A stretch of DNA of 54,040 bases from Gammaproteobacteria bacterium (GTDB taxonomy: Bacteria; Pseudomonadota; Gammaproteobacteria; Steroidobacterales; Steroidobacteraceae): the NCBI GenBank assembly GCA_028870275.1, contig JAGWPY010000017.1, positions 1 through 54,040 on the forward strand, written 5' to 3'. The notes under the pieces were generated by a model. The model was not told where the DNA came from, ran no database searches, and saw only the letters and a program-made list of their open reading frames with translations. A program made the translations under genes and the position numbers. Shown in pieces: positions 8,731-18,006 of this stretch (position 1 is its first letter; the number at the start of each line of letters is the position of its first letter).

Positions 8731-10563
8731 GTGCGGGGCGCCGGAGTCTCTCGGTTCGCGCTGCTGGCCGCCACCATCGCGGTCTTGGTCATGGTCCTCG
8801 CGCCACTGCGCAATGCTCGCGCCGGCGCCGATCCGGCGAGCTGTCGGGAGGTACGATTCTCGGACGTCGGCTGGACGGACGTCACCTCGACCACGGCGAT
8901 CACCACGGCGCTGTTGAGCCACTTGGGTTACCGGCCGACGATCACCGTGCTGTCGGTGCCCGTGACCTACGCATCGCTCGCCAACAGGGATCTCGACGTG
9001 TTCCTCGGCAACTGGATGCCGACCCAGGAAGCCGACATCCGTCCGTTCCTGGACTCGGGCTCGGTGGTCGTCATCAGGCCGAACCTCGAAGGCGCCAAAT
9101 ACACGCTCGCGGTACCGGCCTACGCCTACGCGGCCGGTCTCAAGAGCTTCGCCGACATCGCACGCTTCGCCGGCCCGCTTCGCAGCCGGATCTACGGAAT
9201 CGAGCCCGGCAACGACGGCAACACGCGACTGCTGAAGATGATCAAGCAGAACCTGTTCGGGCTGGGCGATTTCCACCTGGTCGAGTCGAGCGAACAAGGC
9301 ATGCTCTCGCAGGTGGCGCGCGCGGTCGCGGCGCACCAGCCGATCGTGTTCCTCGCCTGGGAACCGCACCCGATGAACATGCACTTCGACCTGCGCTATC
9401 TGGCCGGGGGCGATGCCGTGTTCGGATCCCACTTCGGCGGCGCGACCGTCTATACGGTCACGCGGCGCGGCTACGTGGCCCGCTGCCCGAACGTGGGCCG
9501 CCTGCTCGCGAATCTGCAGTTCACTCTGCAGGGCGAGAACGAGATGATGGACGCGATCCTGGATCGCCACGAACAGCCGCGACCGGCCGCCGATGCCTGG
9601 CTCGAGAGCCATCCGCGCGAGGTGAACGCCTGGCTCGCCGGCGTCACGACCTTCGACGGCCGCCCGGCCAACGCGGCGCTGCTGATGCGCGCGCCTCGCC
9701 GTGGTCCCGCCGATTTCGAACGTTGGGTGACCGACCACAAGATCCCGGTCGGCGAGGCGATGGCCGTGATGATCGAGGCGATCAAGGCTCACGGCACCGG
9801 CTTCTTCGCGGCCCTGTCCACGGCCGTCGCCGCGTCGGTGGACGGCCTGACCCGCTGGCTGCGGATCGTGCCGGCGCCCCTGTTCATCCTCGGCGCGGCC
9901 GTCGCGACCTGGCTGCTGCGCCGCTCCTTCGCGCTCGCCGCCTTCGTAACCGTAGCGCTGCTGTTCATCCTCAATCAGGGCTACTGGGTCGCGACCCTGG
10001 AAACGCTCTCGCTGGTGATCGTTTCGACCCTGTTGTCGACGCTGATCGGCGTGCCCCTCGGCATCGCCGCGGCGCACCGCCCCCGACTCTACTCGGCCAT
10101 GCATCCCGTGCTCGACCTGATGCAGACCCTGCCGACCTTCGTCTACCTGATCCCGACGCTGGTGCTGTTCGGGCTCGGCGTGGTTCCGGGACTGATCTCG
10201 ACGGTGATCTTCGCGCTGCCGGCGCCGATCCGTCTGACGCATCTCGGCATCTCCTCGGTGCCCAAGCCGTTGATCGAGGCCGGCGAGGCCTTCGGCGCGA
10301 CCCCGCTGCAGCTTCTGTGGAAGGTGGAACTGCCGAGCGCATCGCCCATGATTCTCGCCGGCATCACTCAATGCATCATGCTCAGCCTCTCGATGGTGGT
10401 GATCGCAGCGCTGGTCGGAGCCGGCGGACTCGGCGTGCCAGTGGTGCGTGCGCTCAACACCGTGCAGGTGGGCATGGGCTTCGAGGCCGGATTCGCGATC
10501 GTTCTGCTCGCGATCATCCTCGACCGGGTCAGCCGTCCAAAGCACCGCGGAGAGACACGATGA
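8731..10563 (+). CDS. Choline/glycine betaine ABC transporter, substrate-binding protein fused to permease (ChoX-ChoW/ProX-ProW type)
   Basis: In-frame GTG at 8731 followed by a signal peptide; SBP region VRFSDVGWTDVTSTTAITTALLSHLGY...NRDLDVFLGNWMPTQEADIRP; then permease SLVIVSTLLSTLIGVPLGIAAAHRP...LPTFVYLIPTLVLFGLGVVPGLISTVIFALPAPIRLTHLGI. Upstream portion of the longer ORF is probably untranslated. Confidence 0.85.
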   Translation: MRGAGVSRFALLAATIAVLVMVLAPLRNARAGADPASCREVRFSDVGWTDVTSTTAITTALLSHLGYRPTITVLSVPVTYASLANRDLDVFLGNWMPTQEADIRPFLDSGSVVVIRPNLEGAKYTLAVPAYAYAAGLKSFADIARFAGPLRSRIYGIEPGNDGNTRLLKMIKQNLFGLGDFHLVESSEQGMLSQVARAVAAHQPIVFLAWEPHPMNMHFDLRYLAGGDAVFGSHFGGATVYTVTRRGYVARCPNVGRLLANLQFTLQGENEMMDAILDRHEQPRPAADAWLESHPREVNAWLAGVTTFDGRPANAALLMRAPRRGPADFERWVTDHKIPVGEAMAVMIEAIKAHGTGFFAALSTAVAASVDGLTRWLRIVPAPLFILGAAVATWLLRRSFALAAFVTVALLFILNQGYWVATLETLSLVIVSTLLSTLIGVPLGIAAAHRPRLYSAMHPVLDLMQTLPTFVYLIPTLVLFGLGVVPGLISTVIFALPAPIRLTHLGISSVPKPLIEAGEAFGATPLQLLWKVELPSASPMILAGITQCIMLSLSMVVIAALVGAGGLGVPVVRALNTVQVGMGFEAGFAIVLLAIILDRVSRPKHRGETR

Positions 10564-11777
10564 ACCCGGCGATCGAATTCGAGTCGGTCGACATCCTGTT
10601 CGCACGGCGCGAGGGCCGCGAGGGACAGCGCGCGCTGCGCGATGCGCTCGCGCTGCTCGACGCCGGCGGCACGCGCGGCGAGATCGCCGACAAACTCGGC
10701 GTGATCGTCGGTGTGGCCGGCGCGAGCCTCGCCGTCGAGCGTGGCGAGATCGCGGTTCTGATGGGGCTGTCGGGGTCCGGCAAGTCGACCCTGCTGCGCG
10801 CCGCCAATGGCCTGAATCGCGTCGTACGCGGCAAGGTCCTGGTGCACGACGAACGCGGTACGATCGACGTCGCGAATTGCGATGCGCTGGAATTGCGGCG
10901 GCTGCGCCGCGAGCGCGTCGCCATGGTGTTCCAGCAGTTCGGCCTGCTGCCCTGGAGGACCGTGCGCGACAACGTCGGATTCGGCCTGGAACTGCGCGGC
11001 GAAGCGGCGGCCGCGCGCCGCCGGATCGTCGACGAGAAGCTCGAGCTCGTCGGGCTCTCGCAATGGGCCGAACGCCATGTCGCGGAGCTCTCGGGCGGCA
11101 TGCAGCAGCGGGTCGGCCTGGCCCGCGCATTCGCGACCGATGCGGACATCCTCCTGATGGATGAGCCCTTCTCGGCCCTCGACCCCCTGATCCGCGGCAA
11201 GCTCCAGGACGAGCTCCTCGAGCTCCAGGCCAGGGTCAAGAAGACCATCCTGTTCGTGAGCCACGACATGGACGAGGCCCTGCGCCTGGGGGATCGGATC
11301 ACGATCCTGCAGAACGGCCGCATCGTGCAAACCGGCAGCGCCGAGGACATCGTGCTCGCGCCGGCGGACGACTATGTCGGCGAGTTCGTGCGGCACATGA
11401 ATCCGCTCGACGTGCTGACCGGCGCGATGATCATGCGCGAGCGCGCGCAGCTCGCGCAGACGCCCGACGGCCTCTGTCTCGATGCCGCGGGCCGTTATCG
11501 ACTGACCCTGGACGCGGACGGCCGGGCGCTGTCCCTCGCCGCCGATGGCCGCGCCCTGGCCCTGGTCGACACCGGGACCGGGGGGCGCTGGCCGGAGGGT
11601 GCCGTCGGAGCCGCACTCGCGCCGGCCGAGGCATCGCTGCACGAGATCATCCGACTGCGGCAGGCGGCGGGTCACCCGGTGCTGCTGGTCAGGGAAGGCC
11701 GTATGGTGGGTGTCTGTGGGGAGAACGAGATCATCGCGGCGCTCGCCGGGGCGAGGGGCGCGCCGGTCGCGCGCTGA
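10560..11777 (+). CDS. Choline/glycine betaine ABC transporter ATP-binding protein (ChoV/ProV type)
   Basis: Start overlaps upstream stop (ATGA); Walker A GLSGSGKSTLLRAANGL, signature LSGGMQQRVGLARAFATDADILLMDEPFSALDPLIR. Confidence 0.92.
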   Translation: MNPAIEFESVDILFARREGREGQRALRDALALLDAGGTRGEIADKLGVIVGVAGASLAVERGEIAVLMGLSGSGKSTLLRAANGLNRVVRGKVLVHDERGTIDVANCDALELRRLRRERVAMVFQQFGLLPWRTVRDNVGFGLELRGEAAAARRRIVDEKLELVGLSQWAERHVAELSGGMQQRVGLARAFATDADILLMDEPFSALDPLIRGKLQDELLELQARVKKTILFVSHDMDEALRLGDRITILQNGRIVQTGSAEDIVLAPADDYVGEFVRHMNPLDVLTGAMIMRERAQLAQTPDGLCLDAAGRYRLTLDADGRALSLAADGRALALVDTGTGGRWPEGAVGAALAPAEASLHEIIRLRQAAGHPVLLVREGRMVGVCGENEIIAALAGARGAPVAR

Positions 11778-11819
11778 AGCGCCGATCAGCCTGCGAAGCG
11801 CCGGCCAGGTATGGCCTTA

Positions 11820-11842
11820 ATATTATGATCAAGATAATATAA
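11820..11842 (+). promoter_or_regulatory. AT-rich operator candidate ATATTATGATCAAGATAATATAA
   Basis: ATATTAT-N7-ATAATAT inverted repeat 40 nt upstream of the BKACE start; 18/23 identical to the site at 19523..19545 in the same orientation relative to its gene. Confidence 0.5.
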
Positions 11843-11882
11843 TCCGGTACGCACCCCCACATCCGCGCCAAGAGGAGCCGCA

Positions 11883-12782
11883 ATGAACCCCGAGGTCATC
11901 ATTTCCTGCGCCGTGACCGGCGACGACACCAAGGTCACGAAGAGTCCTCATTGCGCGGTCACTCCCGAGGAGATCGCTGCCACCGCGATCGCGGCCGCCA
12001 AAGCCGGCGCGGCGATCGCTCACATCCACGTCCGCGACCCGGAGACCGGCTCCTTCAGCATGGAGACGCGCCACTACCGCGAGGTCGTCAAGCGCATCCG
12101 CGAGAGCGGCGTCGACGTGATCGTCAACCTCACCTGCGGCATGGGGGGCTACATCGTCGCCGGCGAGAAGGGGCTCGCCGACACGCCGGGGCCGGGCAGC
12201 GACTTCTGCAACCAGGAAGACCGCATGCGCCATGTGATCGATCTCTGCCACGAGGGCAAATACCGTCCGGAGATCGCCACGCTCGACTGCGGCAGCCTCA
12301 ATTTCGGCGACGGGAACCGCGCCTATGTGTCGACCCCCAATTACCTGCGACAGGGCGCGGCGATCCTCAAGGATCTGAAGGTACGCCCCGAGCTCGAGAT
12401 CTTCGACACCGGCAACCTGTGGTTCGTCAAGCAGCTGATCAAGGAGGGCCTGATCGAGTCGCCAGCCCTGATCCAGCTGTGCATGGGTATTCCCTGGGGC
12501 GTGCCCGCCGACGTCGGCCATCTGCTGGCGATGGTCAACTCGCTTCCGGCCGACTGCAACTGGGGCACGTTTGCGATCAGCCGCATGCAGATGCCCTGGG
12601 TGGCTCAGTCGGTTCTCATGGGCGGCAACGTGCGCGTCGGACTCGAGGACAACCTCTATCTCAGCAAGGGCGTCTATGCGAGCAACGCCCAGCTCGTGGA
12701 GCGCGCGCGTACGATCATCGAGGCGATGGGCGCACGGATCCTGACGCCGGCGGAGGCGCGCGAGCGCCTGAAACTGCGGTGA
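11883..12782 (+). CDS. Beta-keto acid cleavage enzyme (BKACE, DUF849), likely 3-dehydrocarnitine cleavage enzyme
   Basis: VIISCAVTGDDTKVTKSPHCAVTPEEIAATAIAAAKAGAAIAHIHVRDPETG...VNLTCGMGG; beside carnitine genes. Confidence 0.85.
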   Translation: MNPEVIISCAVTGDDTKVTKSPHCAVTPEEIAATAIAAAKAGAAIAHIHVRDPETGSFSMETRHYREVVKRIRESGVDVIVNLTCGMGGYIVAGEKGLADTPGPGSDFCNQEDRMRHVIDLCHEGKYRPEIATLDCGSLNFGDGNRAYVSTPNYLRQGAAILKDLKVRPELEIFDTGNLWFVKQLIKEGLIESPALIQLCMGIPWGVPADVGHLLAMVNSLPADCNWGTFAISRMQMPWVAQSVLMGGNVRVGLEDNLYLSKGVYASNAQLVERARTIIEAMGARILTPAEARERLKLR

Positions 12783-12792
12783 GAGTGCTCCG

Positions 12793-13266
12793 TTGAGGCA
12801 GCTGACGCCCTACCGGGTTGCGATCGAACCCGGTTGGATCGACTACAACGGCCACCTGCGCGACGCCTATTACGGCGTCGCGTTCAGCCTCGCGATCGAC
12901 GACCTGATGGATCAGGTCGGCCTCGATGCGGCCTATCGCGCCCGGACCCGTGGCACGCTGTACACGATGGAGATGCATTGCCACTTCCTTCGCGAGGTGA
13001 AGGCCCAGGACGAGCTGTCGATCCGCATGATCGTGCTCGACGCCGATCACAAGCGCCTCCTCGCGGGCGGAGTGTTCACCTGCGCGAGACTCGCCGAACC
13101 GGTGGCGGCCGCCGAGGCGATGCTGCTGCACGTGCGCCAGGACGAGACGCCGGCGAGCGTGCCTTTTCCCGCGGAGATTGCCGCGCGAATCGACGCCCTG
13201 CGCAGCGATGCCGACTGGCCCGCGGGCCTGCCCGGTTCACGCAAGCTCGAGATCCGCAGGCGCTGA
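12793..13266 (+). CDS. Hotdog-fold thioesterase, likely betainyl-CoA or carnitinyl-CoA thioesterase
   Basis: IEPGWIDYNGHLRDAYYGVAFSLAIDDLMDQVGL...MEMHCHFLREVKAQDELSI; similar to the C-terminal domain of the 18007..19491 protein. Start is TTG. Confidence 0.75.
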   Translation: MRQLTPYRVAIEPGWIDYNGHLRDAYYGVAFSLAIDDLMDQVGLDAAYRARTRGTLYTMEMHCHFLREVKAQDELSIRMIVLDADHKRLLAGGVFTCARLAEPVAAAEAMLLHVRQDETPASVPFPAEIAARIDALRSDADWPAGLPGSRKLEIRRR

Positions 13267-13272
13267 ACCGCG

Positions 13273-15330
13273 ATGAACCCTGATCTGCATCGATTGATCG
13301 CGCCCCGCAGCATCGCCCTGATCGGTGCGGGAGCCTGGACCGACGCGGTTGCCGCGGGTGCCCGGGCGATAGGCTATGAGGGCACGATCTGGCGTGTGCA
13401 TCCGACCCGCTCGTCGACCGCGGACCTCACCTATTATCGCTCGGTCGATGAATTGCCGGATGCGCCCGACTCGGCCTTTCTCGCGGTTCCGAACACCGAC
13501 GTTCCCGGCGTCGCGGCGGCGCTCGCTCGTCGCGGCGCCGGCGGGTTCGTCTGCTTCAGTTCCGGGTTTTCCGAGACCGGCGGCGAGACAGGCCTGCGTC
13601 TCACCGAGGATCTGCGCGCTGCGGCCGGCGACCTGCCCTTCTTCGGTCCCAACTGCTACGGATTCGTGAATTTCTTCGATCGGGTCGCGATGATGCCGGA
13701 CCAGATCGTCGGCGCCCCGCCGGAGCGCGGCGTCGCGTTGATCTGTCAGAGCGGTACGCTGGCGCTCACCCTGATGTTCAACGACCGCTCCCTGCCGATC
13801 GGCGCGCTGTTCACGGTGGGCAATCAGACACGCATCGCCGTGGAGGACCTGATCGAGGTGCTCTCGGCCGACCCGCGGGTCACCGCGTTTGGTCTGTATC
13901 TGGAAGGAATCCAGGATCCGCAGCGCTTCGCCCGGGCCGCGGAGACCGCGCGGCGCGCCGGCAAGCCGATCGCGGCGATCAAGTCGGGACGCACCGCGGC
14001 GGCGGCGCGCACCGCGCACAGCCATACCGGCGCACTCGCCGGTGCCGACGCCGTGTTCGAGGCGTTTTGTCGTCAGGCCGGCATCGCGCGCTGCGACACC
14101 CTCGCATCGCTCTGCGAGACCCTGAAGGTCTTCCACCTGGGCGGGCCCACTCGCGGCCGCAAAGTGCTGGTCATGGGCGCCTCCGGCGGGGACATGGCGA
14201 TGACCGCCGACGTCTCGCGCGACCTTGCCCTCGATTTCGCGCCGCTTCCCGCGCAGGGATCGGCCAGACTCGCGGCGCTGCTCGGCGAGCGCGTCACCGT
14301 TGCCAACCCGTTCGACCTGCACACCTATCTCTGGTTCGACCCGCCCGCCCTGCGCAAGGTCTTCTCGACCGTGTTCGAGAGCGGCTACGACGCGGTCGGC
14401 TTCATGCTGGATTGTCCGCCGGACGGGAAGTCCGATACGGCGGCGTTCGACGTGGTGATCGACGAGTACATCGATGCCGCGCGCGGTGTCCCGCCACGCG
14501 TCGCGCTGATCGCCTCCCTTCCCGAAACCATGGGCGCACGCATCCGCGGCAACTGCCTGCGCGGCGGCGTGGTTCCGCTGCAGGGACTGCGCGAGGCCCT
14601 CGAGGCCTTTACCGCGGCCGGTGCCGTCGGCGAGGCTTGGAGCGGCCCGGGGGTTGGCCTGCAGATACCCGAGCCGGCCGCGGCGACGCGCACTCGCACA
14701 CTGAGCGAGTACGACGGCAAGACGGTGTTGCGTGGCGCCGGGGTTTCGGTACCGCGCAGCGTCCTCGCCTCCTCCGCCAATGCCGCGGACGCAGCCGCAT
14801 CGATCGGCTTTCCCGTGGTGATCAAGGCCGTCGGTGCCCATCTCGAACACAAGACCGAGGTCGGCGGAGTGGCTCTCGACCTGCGCGACCGCGCCGCGGC
14901 GGAAGCTGCGGCCGAACGGCTGGGCGCGCTCTCGCCGACCTTGCTGGTCGAGGAGATGATCACCGACGCGGTGGCCGAGATCCTGGTCGGGGTCGTCGTC
15001 GACCCGCAGTTCGGCCAGGTGCTGGTGATCGGCGCGGGCGGCGTACTCACCGAACTGGTGGCCGACAGCGTGAGCCTGCTGCCGCCCTGGGACGCGGGCT
15101 CCATCCGCGGCGCGATCGCACAGCTGAAGGCGGCCCGGCTGATCGGCGGCTATCGTGGCAAACCCGCGGGCGATCTCGATGCGCTGGTCGAGGCGGTCAC
15201 GCGGATCGCGGCTTATGCCACCGACCAGCGCGATCGACTCGTCGAGCTCGACGTCAACCCGCTGATCGTACGTCCGATCGGCCGGGGTGTGGTCGCCGTC
15301 GACGTACTGCTGAGATTGCTCCAGGAGTGA
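13273..15330 (+). CDS. NDP(ADP)-forming acyl-CoA synthetase (ACD superfamily, CoA-binding plus ATP-grasp)
   Basis: IAPRSIALIGAG...; GPNCYGFVNFFDR; IKSGRTAAAARTAHSHTGALAGADAVFEAFCRQAGI (catalytic His region); C-terminal ATP-grasp GFPVVIKAVGAHLEHKTEVGGVALDL. Confidence 0.85.
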   Translation: MNPDLHRLIAPRSIALIGAGAWTDAVAAGARAIGYEGTIWRVHPTRSSTADLTYYRSVDELPDAPDSAFLAVPNTDVPGVAAALARRGAGGFVCFSSGFSETGGETGLRLTEDLRAAAGDLPFFGPNCYGFVNFFDRVAMMPDQIVGAPPERGVALICQSGTLALTLMFNDRSLPIGALFTVGNQTRIAVEDLIEVLSADPRVTAFGLYLEGIQDPQRFARAAETARRAGKPIAAIKSGRTAAAARTAHSHTGALAGADAVFEAFCRQAGIARCDTLASLCETLKVFHLGGPTRGRKVLVMGASGGDMAMTADVSRDLALDFAPLPAQGSARLAALLGERVTVANPFDLHTYLWFDPPALRKVFSTVFESGYDAVGFMLDCPPDGKSDTAAFDVVIDEYIDAARGVPPRVALIASLPETMGARIRGNCLRGGVVPLQGLREALEAFTAAGAVGEAWSGPGVGLQIPEPAAATRTRTLSEYDGKTVLRGAGVSVPRSVLASSANAADAAASIGFPVVIKAVGAHLEHKTEVGGVALDLRDRAAAEAAAERLGALSPTLLVEEMITDAVAEILVGVVVDPQFGQVLVIGAGGVLTELVADSVSLLPPWDAGSIRGAIAQLKAARLIGGYRGKPAGDLDALVEAVTRIAAYATDQRDRLVELDVNPLIVRPIGRGVVAVDVLLRLLQE

Positions 15331-15334
15331 ACCC

Positions 15335-16144
15335 ATGACCCAGGCAACCACGACCCAGGATTCCACCATGGCCGACGGCATTCGCACCCTCAGGGACGGA
15401 CCGATCCTCGAGGTGACGATCGACCGGCCCAAGGCCAATGCGATCGATCTGGCGGCGAGCCGGCGGTTGAACGCAGTGTTCTCGGAATTCCGAGACGATC
15501 CGGATCTGCGAATCGCGATCGTGACCGGTGCGGGCGAACGGTTCTTCTGTCCGGGCTGGGATCTGAAGGCCGCGGCGGGCGGCGAGAAATCGGACGAGGA
15601 TTGGGGCGTCGGCGGGTTCGGCGGATTGAACTATCCGCGCAATCTCAACAAGCCGATCATCGCGGCGGTGAACGGCATCGCCTGCGGCGGAGGCTTCGAG
15701 ATCGTGCTCGGTACCGACATCATCGTGATGGAGGAGCATGCCAGGTTCGCCCTGCCGGAGATCAACGTCGGCGTACTCGCCGACGCCGGCACGATCAAGC
15801 TGCCGCGCCGGGTTCCCTATCACGTCGCGGTCGAATTCCTGATGACCGGTCGGTGGATGGACGCGGCCGAGGCCAAGCACTGGGGTCTTGCCAATCACGT
15901 CGTGCCGAAGGGCACGGCGCTCGCCAAGGCCCGCGAGATCGCCCGCCAGCTCGCCGACGGCCCGCCTCTGCTGTTCCCCGCGATCAAACAGCTGATTCGC
16001 CATACCGAGATGGTGCCGGTCCACGAGGCCTTCGAACTGCACGATTCGCTCGACGCGGTGCAGCGGGTGGTCCGATCCGAAGACCTGAAGGAAGGCACAC
16101 GCGCCTTCGCCGAGAAGCGCGCGCCGCGCTGGACCGGTCGCTAG
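15335..16144 (+). CDS. caiD: Enoyl-CoA hydratase/isomerase, CaiD-like (carnitinyl-CoA dehydratase)
   Basis: ILEVTIDRPKANAIDLAASRRLNAVFSEFRDDPDLRIAIVTGAGERFFCPGWDLKAAAGG...AFAEKRAPRWTGR, closely resembling E. coli CaiD as remembered. Confidence 0.78.
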   Translation: MTQATTTQDSTMADGIRTLRDGPILEVTIDRPKANAIDLAASRRLNAVFSEFRDDPDLRIAIVTGAGERFFCPGWDLKAAAGGEKSDEDWGVGGFGGLNYPRNLNKPIIAAVNGIACGGGFEIVLGTDIIVMEEHARFALPEINVGVLADAGTIKLPRRVPYHVAVEFLMTGRWMDAAEAKHWGLANHVVPKGTALAKAREIARQLADGPPLLFPAIKQLIRHTEMVPVHEAFELHDSLDAVQRVVRSEDLKEGTRAFAEKRAPRWTGR

Positions 16145-16194
16145 GGACCGAGGTCCGCAGGGACTCCGGCCCGGCGCCAGGCGCCTCGGGCGCC

Positions 16195-17358
16195 TCAGGC
16201 GCCGAGCGGGCGCAGCAATGCGCGCGAGATGATGTGCCGCTGGATCTCGCTCGTACCTTCCCAGATCCGCTCGATGCGCGCATCGCGCCAGATCCGCTCG
16301 AGCGGCAGATCGCTCATGAGCCCCATGCCGCCGTGGATCTGCAGGGCCTCGTCGGCCACCATCGCGAGCATCTCACTCGCCTTCAGCTTGGCGATCGCCA
16401 TGTCGGTATCGGTCGAGATCTGCCGGTCGTGCTTCCATGCGGCGCTGAGCACCAAGAGCTCGGCGGCACGCAGCTCGGTGAGCATGTCGGCGAGCTTGAA
16501 GCCCACGCCCTGGAACTTGCCAATCGGCTGTCCGAACTGACTGCGTTCGGCGGCCCACTGGGTGGCGAGTTCCAGCGCTCGCTCGGCGCGCCCGAGACAG
16601 GTGGCCGCCACCTGCAGCCGGGTGGCACCCAGCCAGCTGTTGGCGACCTCGAACCCCCTGTGCACTTCGCCCAGGATCGCCGACTTCGGCACGCGGCAGT
16701 CATTGAACTCGAGGATGCTGTTGGTGTAGCCGCGGTGAGAGACGTTCTTGTACCCCGGCCGGATCGAGAATCCCGGATGCCCACGGTCGATCAGGAAAGC
16801 CGTGATCTTCTTGCGCACCCCGCGGTTCGAGCTCTCCTCGCCCGAAGCGGCGAACAGGATCACGTAGTCGGAATGGTCGGCATGGCTGATGAAGTGCTTG
16901 GTGCCGTTGATCAGGAAGTCCCCGCCTGATTCCACGGCGGAGGTCTTCATGCCGCGCAGGTCCGAACCGGCTCCGGGCTCGGTCATGGCCAGGCACTCCA
17001 CACGCTCGCCACGCACGGTCGGCAGGAGGTAGCGCTCGCGCTGCTCACCCTCGCAGGCGAGCAGGATGTTCGACGGCCGGCCGACGCAGGACCAATGCAG
17101 CGCGTAACTGGTGGCGCCCAGCTCCTTCTCGTACAGCGCCCAGGCGACGGTATCGAGACCGGCCCCGCCGACCTCGGTCGGCATGTTCGCCGCGTACAAT
17201 CCCGCGGCGATGGCCTTCGCCTTGAGTTCCAGACGCAGGTCGTCGCGCAGCACGCCGCTCGCTTCGACCTCCGCTTCGTGTGGGAAGAGCTCATTGCGCA
17301 CGAATGAACGCGTCGTCTTGACGATCAATTCCTGTTCTTCGGTCAAGGCAAAGTCCAT
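16195..17358 (-). CDS. caiA: Acyl-CoA dehydrogenase, CaiA-like (crotonobetainyl-CoA reductase/gamma-butyrobetainyl-CoA dehydrogenase)
   Basis: MDFALTEEQELIVKTTRSFVRNELFPHEAEVE...; ECLAMTEPGAGSDLRGMKT; IHGGMGLMSDLPLERIWRDARIERIWEGTSEIQRHIISRALL. Confidence 0.75.
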   Translation of the reverse strand: MDFALTEEQELIVKTTRSFVRNELFPHEAEVEASGVLRDDLRLELKAKAIAAGLYAANMPTEVGGAGLDTVAWALYEKELGATSYALHWSCVGRPSNILLACEGEQRERYLLPTVRGERVECLAMTEPGAGSDLRGMKTSAVESGGDFLINGTKHFISHADHSDYVILFAASGEESSNRGVRKKITAFLIDRGHPGFSIRPGYKNVSHRGYTNSILEFNDCRVPKSAILGEVHRGFEVANSWLGATRLQVAATCLGRAERALELATQWAAERSQFGQPIGKFQGVGFKLADMLTELRAAELLVLSAAWKHDRQISTDTDMAIAKLKASEMLAMVADEALQIHGGMGLMSDLPLERIWRDARIERIWEGTSEIQRHIISRALLRPLGA

Positions 17359-17369
17359 GCGGAACTCCT

Positions 17370-17993
17370 TCAGGCATTGGCCGCGTTGCGCGGCTGCTTC
17401 GCTTCGGCCCATTCGCGCAGCAGGTCCAGTTGCAGGCGGAGCTGCGCGAGCTGGGCCGTCGCCGGCCAATCGGCCGGACTCGTGACGGCGCTGGCGGTGA
17501 CCCCGTTGATCAGCGTGACCACCGAGCGCAGCACGGTGTCGCGTACCGGCTTGGGCCAGCTCTTGCTGGCCGGCCAGTGCGCCGCGAAACAGCGCGCGTA
17601 CAGACGCATGTATTCCCGGTGCACCCAGCCGTTCAGGCGTCGCAGCTTCCGGTCCGCGGGCACCTGCGCCCAGAACGCCATCCAGAACGCGCACTCCGTG
17701 AACCGCTGCGCGTCGAGAGGCAGGAGCTCGGCCAGCACCCCGGAGAGGTCCGGCGCGCCGCTCGAGTGGCGGCGCGTGAGACGGTCCTCGATGCGCGTCA
17801 GCATCAGACGCAGGCTCGCGAGAATGATCTGCTGCTTGGAATCGTAGTAATGCGCGATCATGCCGGTCGTGTAGCCGGCGGCCTTGGCGATCCGGGCGAC
17901 CGTCGCGTGCTCGAAGCCATGCGTCGCGACCACCTGGCAGGTGACCTGGGCGATCTGTTCGCGCCGCTCGGCATGATCGACGATCTTCGGCAT
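17370..17993 (-). CDS. TetR/AcrR-family (BetI-like) transcriptional regulator
   Basis: MPKIVDHAERREQIAQVTCQVVATHGFEHATVARIAKAAGYTTGMIAHYYDSKQQIILASLRL. Confidence 0.85.
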   Translation of the reverse strand: MPKIVDHAERREQIAQVTCQVVATHGFEHATVARIAKAAGYTTGMIAHYYDSKQQIILASLRLMLTRIEDRLTRRHSSGAPDLSGVLAELLPLDAQRFTECAFWMAFWAQVPADRKLRRLNGWVHREYMRLYARCFAAHWPASKSWPKPVRDTVLRSVVTLINGVTASAVTSPADWPATAQLAQLRLQLDLLREWAEAKQPRNAANA

Positions 17994-18006
17994 CCGTTCG
18001 CCCCGT

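Noticed and set aside
8622-10559. N-terminal ~646 residues of the 1051-aa ORF 8622..11777
   Set aside because: Out-of-frame with the SBP-permease gene and Arg-rich; only the part from ATG 10560 (ChoV) is real, so this is not a giant fusion.
8683-11130. 815-aa minus-strand ORF opposite the choline transporter
   Set aside because: Arg/His-rich shadow ORF spanning two real genes on the other strand.
13237-15438. 733-aa minus-strand ORF opposite the acyl-CoA synthetase
   Set aside because: Shadow ORF; no recognisable domains, real protein is on plus.
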